NCBI GenBank assembly: GCA_014529385.2
Contig: CM043955.1
Coordinates: 149,497,640 to 149,561,639 of the forward strand
DNA length: 64,000 nucleotides
Reading direction: 5' to 3'
Origin: Adiantum capillus-veneris
Taxonomy: Eukaryota > Streptophyta > Polypodiopsida > Polypodiales > Pteridaceae
Part shown: one piece after another, positions 43,601 to 55,537 of the stretch
Layout: every line of letters begins with the position of its first letter
How positions within the stretch are numbered: position 1 is the first letter of the stretch
Notes under the pieces: model-generated
Databases searched by the model: none
Seen by the model: the letters and a program-made list of their open reading frames with translations, nothing else
Told to the model about the DNA's origin: nothing
Position numbers and translations under genes: made by a program

Positions 43601-43726
43601 GATCATTTGATTGCCCAATGTTCAAATAATCCAAATGCGTCGAAGATGACGCCATTAAACTTGTTTGAAGTTACCGAGGAGCCATCACAAAGTACACCTA
43701 TGGTACCAGTAAATGTACTCACATGA
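40646..43726 (+). pseudogene. gag: Element F gag
   Basis: This is Gypsy gag. It starts MHLRSGHVLEAK at 40646, and the first frame is open for 214 codons. After several frameshifts come a Pro/Thr/Met-rich region (41600-42150), the capsid (NVVQIAKLTQKFSGDRDARKH near 42250; FLTEYIREGVLWG; QLLDRFIRGLRPEDIYIGLV near 42620) and two knuckles, CYECGGPHHVAEC (near 43470) and CNRCGIDHLIAQC (near 43585), both CX2CX3HX4C. The break points near 41290, 41520, 42395 and 42900 rule out a full protein. It is more diverged from A and B than they are from each other. Confidence 0.85.
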
Positions 43727-44332
43727 TCGATGCTCCAAAAACAAAATTATATTCTTGAAGAAAGAGACACGACATCAATTGCCCAATCTCAAAAAAAGAA
43801 GAAAACACGAAGGAAGAGATCGCAAAAAGCAGCGAAGGCAGACCCCAGTTCAAAGACCAACATAGGGACTGGTGACGACCATATGAACGAAAACTGAAGA
43901 GGATTCTCATTCAGGTGAAACCATGGAGACCAAAATGACCACCCCCACTAAGAAATAAACGAACAAGGAAGATCGTCATGATCCACAATGGCCAGGACCC
44001 AAAAAGAAGATAGGAACTTACCCAAACCCTACAGAGGAGATCGAGTGATTCAAGCAATTAAGGAGTTTGGTATAAGATACCCAAAGGGATCTAGAATCAG
44101 CACCTAGGTGATCTAGATTACAGACACATTGTTTCCTACACATCAACAACCTCACCAATTCCATAGACCCCTAGCCATACCTAGTGTCATCCAAGAAGAA
44201 AATGACTTAAAGTCATGGCAAAGTAGGCGTACTCACTTCTTGTTGGAAAGAATGTTTACAGAGGGACTACGTGACCCTATTGAAGAAATGGAGATCCCAT
44301 CTTCCTCATGTGAAGGGACTGAAGCTTAAAAG

Positions 44333-45223
44333 GTGCCGTTAAACATTGCCAAATTGATGGATTTCATGGCTGCAGAAGTCAGAACCACCATCATGTCCAA
44401 ACTATATGGAGACCTTGAGCTATTCTTAGCTCTTCGAGTCTTCCTCAATGGAGAGCTGAAGGTCGGGCTACCACAATTTTCACAGATGGATGGAGCTAGG
44501 GAGATGCCAATAGAGGAAGAACACTTAGATCCACAACCCAACCTAGATGAGAACCTTGTTGTAGAAGTACCTGTTAACAAGTTGGGACAATAAATTGAGG
44601 GCGATGAATCCAACACAATCATACCAATCACTACCAAGGGATTAACTATGAAGGGAATCCTTGATGGTGGCAATGGGGTTAGCATTGTGACTAAAAATTG
44701 CTGGGAGACTATGGGAAGACCTCAACTTGGGACCACAACCATAGTAGTAAAGATGGCCAATGGGTCTATTGTTAAACCTATTGGGATGCTAGAAGATCTC
44801 AAGATCAAGGTCTTTGGACATAAAATAAGAAATATCTTCATTGTTATGGATTTCTCCAAGCACAGTATGGCATCTGAGATGATCTTAGGACATCCTTTCA
44901 TGAGGGAAGCAAAAATGGTTCATGACTGGTCTAAAAACCATGTCTACTTTCAGTTCCAAGATTCTATCATTCCAGTGGATCTTGTAATTGGCCGAGCACA
45001 TCCTCCAGGAAACATGTTTATAATTGATCATAGATTTGACACCACAATTCACTCAGCCCCATTGCAGTATTGTTACACATGTAAAATGGACACTGATGTT
45101 GGGGAAGATTCTGCTTATATGGATGTTCTACTTGGGACGGCCGAGTTGAACAATGTGGATTGGGTCCACTTAGCAGCAACCATAGACACTTGGGGAAATA
45201 GGGGGACGACCTAGGTAACACCT
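44333..45223 (+). pseudogene. Element F protease 1
   Basis: This is a retropepsin-like domain. The catalytic loop reads ILDGGNGVSIVTK (Asp codon 44663-44665), with Gly replacing Ser/Thr. The strand EMILGHPFMREAKMVHDWSK lies near 44875-44930. The C-terminal segment (IDHRFDTTIHSAPLQYCYTC) is nearly identical to element G at 59525-59764, which places F and G in one family. Frames 44333-44593 and 44648-45214 are separated by a stop. Confidence 0.85.
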
Positions 45224-45970
45224 ATGAGAGATGAAATGCCACCACTCGTACCTTTAAATATGATAGGAGCAATGTATATAGCTTCTGACAAGGCTCAACC
45301 TAATATAACAAAGAAAACATACGAGTGGGTTTCTAAAGCTTCTTTAGCGACCATAGCTAGTGCTAAGAGACAAGAGCCTGGTAAGAGACACCCCACTCGC
45401 CCCAAGAAATGTAAAGAAACATTGAGTTGGACTCCCAAAAAATTATTGGAAGCCCAAGGCTACTATCAAGGAAATGATCAAATCTGTGTGCCAAAACGTA
45501 AATTTTGCTCTCACCTGTCACCTAACCCATGTGAGCCCAATCCTGTAGCTCCAAAACGGATTGAAGATCGTGGAAAAGGAAAAAAGTCACGAAATGCTAT
45601 ATAGCCGCTCTAGAGCTAGTTTGGGTACCGAAGAAAGAAGGATTTGTTCCACCTAGCTCAGGAACATGGAAGTCAAATGAAGCTTCTTGCTCTTCATGTA
45701 GTTCCTATACGGAAATGGAAGCTTCGACACAACCTCCACCTACCATTAAACATATCCCTACAAACAAAGAAGAGCTTGCACCTCCCGTTGTGAGTTCACC
45801 ACCTACAACAACGTTGCAAATAAAATCATGGGAGAGTACCTTACCACCTTACAACTAGATGAAATACATAGGGCGGTCAAAAACTATTGGTTAAAGCCTT
45901 CACCCATAACAACTTGGAACAATTGGTTTCAAAAGGTGACAACATCATTCCAAAAGGTATGATCTACCCA
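45224..45970 (+). pseudogene. Element F deletion junction and W-x-P-K tail
   Basis: The frame starts MRDEMPPLVPLNMIGAMYIAS, as in element G at about 59400 (post-protease linker). Within about 25 codons it passes into the Lys-rich tail with YEWVSK, LSWTPK, ICVPK and, after a TAG at 45602-45604, LVWVPK. In A and B these tails come after integrase and protease 2. RT, RNase H, integrase and protease 2 are therefore missing by internal deletion near 45285-45300. Confidence 0.75.
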
Positions 45971-45983
45971 AGGAAGGGGGGAG
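45971..45983 (+). promoter_or_regulatory. Internal polypurine tract of element F
   Basis: AGGAAGGGGGGAG is identical to both tracts of element A and lies 2.07 kb before the element F 3' LTR. The sequence after it (TGTTTGTTGACATC) does not match the element F LTR start. Confidence 0.8.
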
Positions 45984-46060
45984 TGTTTGTTGACATCCAT
46001 CATTCACTTGCTTCCCTCTCAACCTTCCTCCCTGACCTCTCAATCTTCAATCTTAGGGAA

Positions 46061-46072
46061 TGTATATATAAA
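46061..46072 (+). promoter_or_regulatory. TATA-like motif after the internal PPT (element F)
   Basis: TGTATATATAAA lies 78 bp after the internal polypurine tract. Confidence 0.4.
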
Positions 46073-46256
46073 CCCTTATACTCAAAAAAACAAAAGTAAG
46101 AAAGTAAAAGAGCAAGAGCCACCAAACAAAAATATGGAAACCTACGAGTTCTATACATAACACAAAATCATAGAAACACATTATGCACAAGGACATGACC
46201 TTTTGACACGACCCTTATAATATTTTCACTCTAACCATCATCTATCTGTGTGTACC

Positions 46257-46683
46257 GATATGGCTAGTATGCTAGAATCATCCAATCCTGCCTTGGGTGA
46301 GAGGTACCCTCGTTACTTTTCACAAGTGTTTCACATGGTCTATCCGGTGCTTGCCTGTGAATGGGATTTGATAGGTATGCTAGAATGTGAGAGGAATTTC
46401 GACGAGTTAGAATGGCTGATATGTCTCTTGACCACGACTGATCCACACTTTGTAGAGAGCATTTTCTCCCATTGCACAAGCCTACCCTTTTGACCAAGAT
46501 GAGTATAGACGTCTAGTGACCTTTTTAGTAAACATTGGTGCCTCTAATGATGAAGACAATTTACATGATTACACGGATGCCACATATGGTCTCACGGATG
46601 ATGAATTTGTTTTTCTCAATGACGAGGATAGGGGTTTATCCTTAGGGTTTCCCCCCAATCTCTACAATATCATATTCCCTTGA
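46257..46683 (+). pseudogene. Small post-pol ORF of element F
   Basis: From the ATG near 46260 (MASMLESSNPALGERYPRYF), about 78 codons are open to a TGA at 46492-46494. In the next frame, from the same T-run, the codons continue FDQDEYRRLVTFLVNIG and then an acidic end (TDDEFVFLNDEDRG) to a TGA near 46683. The whole is about 142 residues with one 1-nt frameshift. It sits where ORF2 lies in elements A and B but shows no similarity I can see. No family is recognised. Confidence 0.5.
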
Positions 46684-46689
46684 CTCTCT

Positions 46690-48040
46690 ATGGGGAGTGC
46701 AAATAATTAGGTTAGGGTTCCTTATGTTGTTTAATTGTGTTAAATAAGGGTTAGTACCTCTTCCCACCACTGATGTGCCTCCTAGAGGTATTCTTTGTGT
46801 TTCCTAGTGTGTACAGGAACGTGTTGCTGTTGTTAGGATTTGGACCTTCATGGAATATTTCTCTCGTTCACTCTTCAAATCAAGCGCGATCATCAGCACA
46901 AACAGGTGTTTCTTATCCATTAGCATTGCCCCTTATCTTTTTTGTATCCATGTTGTCTGCTTTAATTGTGATTGGGAGCATAATATTTAGTGCATTTTCT
47001 TAGTATCAAACATTAAATTTAATGTCATTTTTTGTCATAATCACTTGTCTAGGTTTAAAAATCAAGTAGTCCGACTAAGCTAGTTTGACCAAGGTAGGTG
47101 TTAGAGATCTTCTCTTAATACCATGGGGAATATCTTCCTTATAATCAATGGTTACTTAGGTTCTTAATCCAATTTAGGCAACATTGTGTGCAATGTACTA
47201 GGGATTTTTGGTGGGCTTAGTCCCTATTGACCTTTAGCTTAAGTATTATAAAGGGAGTTTACTAATGTGATGAGCTTGGGGAGGGTAACATTGTTATATG
47301 ACCCCCCAAAGTTACAAAATTAAATCGTTGAAAAAGAATTAAAAATCAAAGTGTCACAATATAAAATCTTAAGCGGGAAGAGAAATCTCACCTTGATTTG
47401 GTACGTCACTCACATGTATCACCTATGGTACTAGAGCCCTAGAGGTTCCCAGTGTGGGCGCTTTTCCTTGAAAAGAAAAAACCCAAGGCATACAAAATAA
47501 GCACACACATAAAAAATGAATCAATGAGAAAAGACTTTGGGGGGTCAAAGAAAAGGGAATCAGTCAGGTGATGATTTCATGAGCAATTTCTTTTATTGTA
47601 GCTTAACTTCAAGGTCTTCTAGGTATAGCCTCTACTAGCCCTCGGATATGAAATACTTGGCTCTCGCAATTAAAGAGCTTAATTGACCAGAGAAAATTCA
47701 GAAGCTTGCCCATAGTATTAATAGTTGATCTCCAGTGCCTTTCGACCGTTAAATTAGCGACTCCAAACTTGTTTAGTTTTTGACCTTTGCAACTGTTTAT
47801 GCGTTGATTATATTACAATTTAATGTTTCTTGCTGAAAAATTGTTTAGTATTCTATTACCAATCAATTTGTTTGCTTACAATTGCCTATGCTTTTTAATT
47901 GTATATAAGAATGCAATTACTGTGCCAATTTTGTTTGATTTTGTAGTAATTGAAGAAGGCTAAGGACATCATCTCAAATGCTCTTCCACCTCGATGAACT
48001 AACTTCAACTCAATAGCTTCTTCTGATCACCAAATCTACA
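46690..48040 (+). other. Post-pol region of element F, no gene
   Basis: This is AT-rich sequence up to the 3' polypurine tract. I see no convincing ORF, tandem repeat or palindrome. Confidence 0.5.
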
Positions 48041-48042
48041 TC

Positions 48043-48053
48043 AGGAAGGGGGG
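48043..48053 (+). promoter_or_regulatory. 3' polypurine tract of element F
   Basis: AGGAAGGGGGG lies two bases before the TG of the 3' LTR. Confidence 0.85.
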
Positions 48054-48055
48054 CA

Positions 48056-49092
<1,037 letters not shown>

Positions 49093-49597
49093 TCTAGCAA
49101 TGTATCAAGGGCAGTCTGCACAAGTGAATTGTTAGAAATGACTTCACGTGCAAAAATGAGTTGCTCATTAATATCCTTGATATAATCAAGAAAAGTGTCC
49201 ATGTTATCTTCCTCTTACATAATCTTTGACTCCAACTCTTTATGTAGCAATGCAATTTTAGCCTCATTGCGACTTGCGTAAAGATCAACAATAGTATCCC
49301 AAGCCTATAGTACGCTTCATAGATAATGCAATCATTGATGAGCATGGACATCTTTAACATACCAAAAGACTACTCAGCCATAGGCAAAACAACTCTAGAA
49401 GCAACAGACCTGCCAAAACCTGCAACATTCTCAACAAAGCCAGTATCCACAGAAGGTGGATCAATGCCATGCACAACATTCCAAATGCCCTTTGACACAA
49501 GAACATGTGTCATCATGTACGCCCACATTGGGTAGTTATCCCCATCCAATTTAACCTCATCGAACATCTTGAAAACATTTGTGTTGTTGTCAGCCAT
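49093..49597 (-). pseudogene. gag: Element H gag, N-terminal part
   Basis: This is Copia gag on the minus strand, starting MADNNTNVFKMFDEVKLDGD at 49597. WAYMMTHVLVSKGIWNVVHG follows, closely matching element C. Frameshifts near 49370 break it. The last readable part (DINEQLIFAREVISNNSLVQ) ends at the element F insertion, at the same place in gag where element C reads VQTVLDALPD. Confidence 0.88.
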
Positions 49598-49705
49598 GGG
49601 GAATGACTACAGATGATTTGAAGACTACCATTTGAAGACAACATTTGTGTTGTTGTCAGCCATGGTGAATGACTACAGATGATTTGAAGACTACCCTAAA
49701 AGAGG
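49570..49705 (-). repeat. Tandem duplication at element H gag start
   Basis: A segment of about 68 bp with the gag start (GTGTTGTTGTCAGCCATGG, then GAATGACTACAG) is present twice, near 49570-49637 and 49638-49705, with one visible base difference. Confidence 0.85.
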
Positions 49706-50099
49706 GAAAAAAAGCAGTACTATCATGCACTATATAGCACAACCCAAAGAGGAATGTAAGGGAAACGGAGGCCAAAATGAGCCCAAATCAAAATTCTAAG
49801 CAATCCAAGCTCTACGAGCCATCTCAAAGCATTGATCAACGTGCTGACGCTCATCAAAGCTCACCCAAATCAAAGAAGGTGAGCAGGCGGGTGTTGAAGA
49901 CTATGCCTGGGAGGACACAACCTACCTTGATACCAATTGTTCAAATTAGGGTTGCAAGGATGCACACAAATATTGGAGAAGATGAAGAAGCTTGTTACAA
50001 GTAATCAACCCGGATCAGGTTTTCCACAACTTCGCGTACCCAACCAGCAAGGTTTGAAGCATGAAAATGAACACACGACAATCTAACATTCTTCCCACA

Positions 50100-50100
<1 letters not shown>

Positions 50101-50136
<36 letters not shown>

Positions 50137-50161
50137 TGTATATATATATATATATATATAA
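50101..50161. repeat. TA microsatellite
   Basis: A TA dinucleotide run is interrupted once by GATG near 50135. Confidence 0.97.
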
Positions 50162-50401
50162 TTTTATTTTTTTCCTTTCACCCCACGAGTCCATAACCTT
50201 GATTTTTTCTATCCAGATCGATGCATGAATTTACATAGACAGATAAATGCAAAATGAGCGAGAAACACGTGAAACAAGTACAAATCACGTGTATTTTGAC
50301 CCATATGTCTTTCAAGGTATGTGTTAGGAGAAATGGTAAAGTTTGGGCCCCAAGTATGTATACTTTTCCATAGGCACAATGACTCTCATTTCTACTTTTG
50401 T

Positions 50402-50405
<4 letters not shown>

Positions 50406-50441
<36 letters not shown>
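50406..50441. repeat. GA microsatellite
   Basis: About 18 GA units. Confidence 0.97.
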
Positions 50442-50443
<2 letters not shown>

Positions 50444-51222
50444 CTTCAAAATCAATACACATTATTACTCAAAAAACATGGTTATAAGGTTGTGTTAGGT
50501 TCTTCCTATAAATTTTCATATATACAAACTCTTTATAGCTTTCATCCCTCAACAAATAACCTATAATCACAAAACAAGCAATTGATACAAAGCAGTATTA
50601 GTTCTTGTATGTATCTTTGTAGCTATTGACTCACAAGTTTGAGAGAAAACTCTTTTGGGAAGCCATGATTTTGAAACACAAAAACTTCCTCTCATTTTCC
50701 CTTTTTCTCACTTCTCTCCCCTTCCCCCCCCCAAATATGATATCCCCCTCCCTTATTTTTAAGCTTGAGAGATAAATTATTGGAGGCCTGTCCCTAACTT
50801 ATACGCTTATATAACTTGTAAACAAAAACCCCTCCCCTTGCACTTACATGTTGGGGTAAGTTTTCCATCGTGAATCCTCCAGGATTGCTTAGTGCACAAC
50901 AAAAAGATAAGTTAGTTCTAGAATGATGGGCGTATAAACAATGCACGGGGGAAACCTTCTGCTGAGGGAAAAAATGCCCCGATGGTCCTAAGCATGTACA
51001 CACACATCACTACCACATAAATGGTAACAGATACACACATAAGGAAAAATTTCATATTACACCTACAATCCTTCCCTTAACCCTAAGCTTTTGAGAGTAG
51101 GGAAGTGGAAATATAAAACTTTAAAGTTGCTCCTCTCACATGGACATGTAACATAGAGTTGTCATAGCAATTAGGATGTAGGACAAATAGGGCTCTACCA
51201 CAAAGATCCCCCCATTATTGGT

Positions 51223-51450
51223 TGTTACCATGATATGGTATTGATATTTGTCAACACACTTATGATTGATGGGACATTGTTTTCCCTCACTAGGAGGTTG
51301 TTTGTCTCTAGCTTGTATAAATGCCCATAGTCATTGGGCATCACTTATTTTTCTACTTCCACACTAAGTAATACTATGTCTTTTATTGTGTGCCTTTAGA
51401 GTCTTTGTATTTTTCTCAAAATTTGTGTGCACTCTTGCAGCTCTAATCCA
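51223..51450 (+). repeat. Diverged Copia LTR, probably solo
   Basis: This is a 228-bp sequence starting TGTTACCAT that matches the element C LTR in order: CACTAGGAGGTTGTTTG, TTGTATAAATGCCCAT, CACACTAAGTAATAC, TTATTGTGTGCCTT, CTCTAATCC. It is considerably diverged. No internal Copia sequence follows, though the next bases may be a heavily decayed PBS. No clear target duplication. Confidence 0.75.
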
Positions 51451-53239
51451 GTGATTGAAGATTCAAAGATGAGGTAGTTGTTGATAAGGATTGAGTAACC
51501 TCACTTCCTCTACATGTAACTTTAGTCGCACCCCCAGGGATGCACCTTTTGGGTATGTAGGTGCATCATGCGTTCTATTATGGTTCTTTAGAGTTACATA
51601 TTTCCATTTACAAGGGATTTTTCCTCCAACTTTCAACACAAGTTGTAAGGTCATGAAGAAAGAGGAGTAATTTATTCCAATTTACAAAATTTGTAGAGGG
51701 AGATTTTTATTACTCTTTGATTGCACATGATATTGAGGATTTTGGAAGGTGCACCTCTTCCCATAGCTAGGTAGTTAGCTCCTTAAGCTTCTAGAAACGG
51801 GAGATATCAACTTGAAGTTTCACTTTACTATCTCATTGGACCCCCTTCATCGTCCATATGTAGAACTACTAGCTCCTCAATGTCATCTTCTTTTCTCTAG
51901 AATTGTCACCAACTTCCTCTGATATTGTGGCATTTTCAACACCTTGGTAGCTTCTCACATGATCTATGCATCTTTGATCAATTTCTTGTTGATATCAAAG
52001 CATAGAGATTAAGCACCAAAATTTGGTTACTATAAATCATTTGACAAATCAAGCATGCATTCAAGACTAGAGAAGAGAGAGAGAGAGAGTAGAGAGTAGA
52101 ATGATGAACAATCCACCATCTCACAAGCTTAAGAAGCCTAGAGGAGGCATATATACAATAAGCTCTTGGAATGTGTGAAGTGGAGATGTAGCTCAAATCT
52201 CTCCTTGCCTCAAAGTTATCACTTTAGGAAAGACATGAAGGAACCCTAATTACGTTAATAAAGTCCCTTTTATAGATACATAAAGTCCTCCACTAGGGTT
52301 CATACTTGATCAGGACATCAGACATTAAAAGTGTCCATTTACAATAATTGAGTAAAAGGAGTGAAATTAAGGCTATAATTCCATCTCAAGTATCATTCCT
52401 AGGCATTGTACCAGCATGGGGAGATATTTCAAAAAGTGTAACTATCGATAATAATAATTTTTGCTTAGATGTGGCCATAATTGCCAAATTTGTTCATCTT
52501 TTGACCAAAATTGGCATGAAGCTCAATGCCCCATTGATGTTGATTGCTCTTGTGTGCATTATGGCCACACAAGTAGGGTCGTAATAAGTGACAAGCGTCA
52601 TCTCAATTAACAATGTCAATCTGCAATAAAAGAAGGGGAGTGTTTAGAAATTTCCATTCACATGATGTGTCGTTGCATATACACAATATGAAATAAAGAT
52701 ATTCACCTCAATTTTTAAACTTCTTAATGCATGGGTATAAAAGCAACAATGTATATGTTGTGATATGTGTAAAGCAACTTCTGCAGTTTGCTATCGTGTA
52801 TATACCTTACAGGGAAGTCATGGCCCTATACATGGCTCCATTATGTGTTTTGTCATTGTAGAACATGCTTAATTAGGTCTATTAATGGTACATATGTGAA
52901 GTGTTTCATGGTGACACACTTGTTTCGCGTGCAAACTTCAATGTGTAGGTAACTGCCAAAATAGTAAATAGCCAAATGTGTTAAGAGACCATGACAAGTA
53001 GTAAATTGATGTTCAACGTGATATTTGAGCTCAAGGGAAGTTTTCCACAAAAATAGGGATTTTTCCTAGCTCGTTTGGGTTTTTTTATACTAGAAAGGCG
53101 TCAATTTTGGGCAAAAATGGCATTAAAAATGGTCAAAGAATAGCCATTTTTGGTAAAAATGCATAAAACTTGACACCTCAGAATTTTGGCCATGTGGGGA
53201 AGCAAGGGGACTACTTGCTTATGGATGAAAACCTGCAAT
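51451..53239. other. Gene-free stretch
   Basis: I see no coding region. A GA run lies at 52074-52090. Purine-rich AAAAGAAGGGGAG near 52627 is followed by TGTTTAGAAA, resembling a polypurine tract plus LTR start of the F type, but I could not identify an associated element. Confidence 0.4.
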
Positions 53240-53272
53240 CCCCCCCCCCCCCCGCCCCCCCCTCCCCCCCCC
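53240..53272. repeat. Poly-C tract
   Basis: 33 bases of C are interrupted only by one G and one T. On the minus strand this is an almost pure G run. Confidence 0.98.
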
Positions 53273-54661
53273 ACCTTTCAATTGTGAGGGTGTGAATTAG
53301 TGTTTTCCTTCTTCAAAATGGTGTGTGGATTTCAATATGAGAGCTCTAAAATCTTTGCAAAATCAGCATGAGGGATTATCGAAGGAGGAAGCTTGAGTTT
53401 TCCTATCAATAATTTGATGTTATAAATGTGCAACTAGAGGCGAGGCTACAAGATTCCATGAATAAGGTTGGGGTTTTGAATGGGTATTGTGCTTATGGGT
53501 GAGTTGAGCTTTTATGATTGAAATTTAAGTGTTTTCCATTGCTCTTTTAAAGTAAATCTGGTTGTGAGTGTCTGATAATTTCATCACGAACTTAGTGACA
53601 ATTACAAGCAATTTCCAAGCAGACTCAGACAGAGAGTTTGTGATTTTTCTATCATGAATGCTCTAAGATTTTGAACCATATTTAGGAAGAGGGTTGGTGA
53701 ACGATCTAAACACTTTTTCACAAAGTGTTTGTGACTTTCATCACGAACTCTCATAGCTAACAGTTTTGCACCTCTCTTACTAAACCGCAATTTTCTCGAC
53801 ATACTTTTTGGTAAACACGACGTGAAATAGCTGGGGTAAGATACCATGCAAATCTTTTAAGCATTTCTACTGCTTATGCAATAGAAGGAAATTTCAGACA
53901 GAAGGGAATTATTTACCACAATTGCTTTACATTTAGAATGGATCAATTCAAAGAGAAAGATGTCTCTATGTACTAGAACATTTATGTAAAGGAAAAGTAA
54001 CTAAATAGGGTTTCTACAACTGACAGGTTTGCTAGTTTTGAGCTTGTTGCGGTTCCAAAAATTAGGACACATATAAGAGACATAAGGAGAGATCATGGGG
54101 AAGATTGGGAACCATTTTCAAAAGCTTTCAAGTAAGACTACTTCATGGAGCATTCTGAACGTGTTACAAAGAGGACATTTTAAGAGTGGGCTGCTTCCCC
54201 AAAAGAAGGACTCTCTCCAATGGAGCTACTCAAGGAGTTTGAGTGGAGATATGCTCAATTGTGAGCAACAAAGTATCGTACCTTAGATGCTATTAAGATT
54301 GAACTTTTTCTATAGAATACTGGTAAAGACATTCAAAAGAAGCTTGAGCTACTTCTAGAAGACAAGGATACATAACAAGTTCTAAAGGGTTGAAGATATA
54401 GTTTCACTACTTGTCAAAACATAACATCATAGAGACAAGATGGTGGTAAATAGTGTGACTCTTGCCTCTAGCCCACCTTAGAATGCATCGAAGCCAATTA
54501 CTGTGAACCGAAAGAGTGATGAGTCTTTTATGCTAGATGAGCTTGTCAAAAAGATGTGTTGTCATAAAATATAATATCTAACTTTACCAAATGATTTTCT
54601 CATATTAAACTGATCGCTTAATATGCGAAGATAAAAGGGGAACAAGAGTTAGGATATAGAT

Positions 54662-54860
54662 ATGTGCTTCTAGACCTATCTCAACAAGGGACCAAAAGGA
54701 GGAATGGTTGCATCTCAATAAAGGTCCAAAAGGAGATGGTCTACCAAAGAGCAATGTGCAATAAGTGCTTCTAGATTTACCTCAACAAAGGACCAAGAGG
54801 AGAGATGGTTACATCTCAATAGGGGTCCAAAAGGAGGTAGTCTATCAAAGAGCAATGTGC
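54662..54860. repeat. Imperfect tandem duplication, about 95 bp unit
   Basis: Two units each read GTGCTTCTAGA, then CTCAACAA, GGACCAA, CATCTCAATA, GGTCCAAAAGGAG and AAAGAGCAATGTGCA. Confidence 0.85.
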
Positions 54861-55132
54861 ATCTAATGGAGCTTTAAAGACCTTAGGGTTAGCTTCATTA
54901 AAGACCTCCAAAAGTTAGTGTTAAAAATTCCTTTGACCTTAGGCAAGCTAGGGCTGACTTTGAGGTGGGAACCCTACCCAAGCCTCATGTGCTTGTTGGC
55001 TTGCTAACTAAAGTGCTTAAAATGTTTGTGGGAACCTTGCCCAAAGCTTGAGTTGATTTTTATGCTTAAAATGACTAAGGTTTTTGAAAGGTTCAATTCA
55101 AAGATAACTCTCAAGAGGCATCAACGTTTCCA

Positions 55133-55270
55133 TGCTTGATTGACTAAGTGCTTGAAGTATTCAATTCAAAACAAATGACTTCAGAAGCATAAAAGACACA
55201 TGCTTGATTGACTAAGTGCTTGAAGTACTCAATTCAAACCAAATGACTTAAGAAAAATAAAAGACACGTG
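55133..55270. repeat. Imperfect tandem duplication, about 69 bp unit
   Basis: Two units start TGCTTGATTGACTAAGTGC and end AAAAGACACATG/AAAAGACACGTG. A third, weaker copy is visible near 55060. Confidence 0.85.
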
Positions 55271-55435
55271 TTCAAAAATTCTCCACATGTGGCCCTCATT
55301 ATGTGCTTGAATCCTATTGCATAAGCTTTAAAGGGATCCAATGAGAATTTAAATGCATCAAAATAAATAATTACGTTATTTCTCTCAAAGAGAAAAAAGA
55401 GGACACATGTCCCAAGTGATATAATTAAATTTTAC

Positions 55436-55436
<1 letters not shown>

Positions 55437-55488
<52 letters not shown>

Positions 55489-55537
55489 GGACCAAGCATG
55501 AGAGGGAGGTATACTCACACACACACACACACACACA
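55437..55537. repeat. GA and CA microsatellites
   Basis: About 25 GA units (55437-55486) and about 11 CA units (55515-55537). The sequence after them (ATTCTCTCATTGTGTGGAGT, then CTCCATCTCCTTCTCC) resembles the element F LTR after its TATA motif, so this may be a diverged LTR. Confidence 0.9.

Larger units (their letters stand above)
49996..50884. other. Foreign insertion within the element H LTR
   Basis: Element C LTR similarity covers 49938-49995 and 50885-51029 but not this stretch. It contains TA (50101-50161) and GA (50406-50441) microsatellites and a C-rich run near 50715-50740. No ORF is seen. It could be a small element or microsatellite-driven expansion. Confidence 0.55.
49093..51029 (-). 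mobile_element. Antisense Ty1/Copia element H, 5' part
   Basis: Read on the minus strand, the 5' LTR starts at 51029 (TGTTACC) and ends at 49938 with AACA. It is followed by a decayed PBS (TTGGTATCAAGG) and gag from 49597 downward. At 49093 it is cut by element F, so the rest should lie before position 1. The LTR matches element C at both ends but is broken by about 0.9 kb of foreign sequence (about 49996-50884). Confidence 0.82.
53273..55434. other. Gene-free stretch with short tandem duplications
   Basis: I see no credible coding region. It contains imperfect tandem duplications at 54662-54860 and 55133-55270. Confidence 0.5.

Noticed and set aside
51210-51460. Target-site duplication around the Copia solo LTR
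   Set aside because: The flanks (ATTGGT and GTGATTG) share only short bases in shifted register, so no duplication is claimed.
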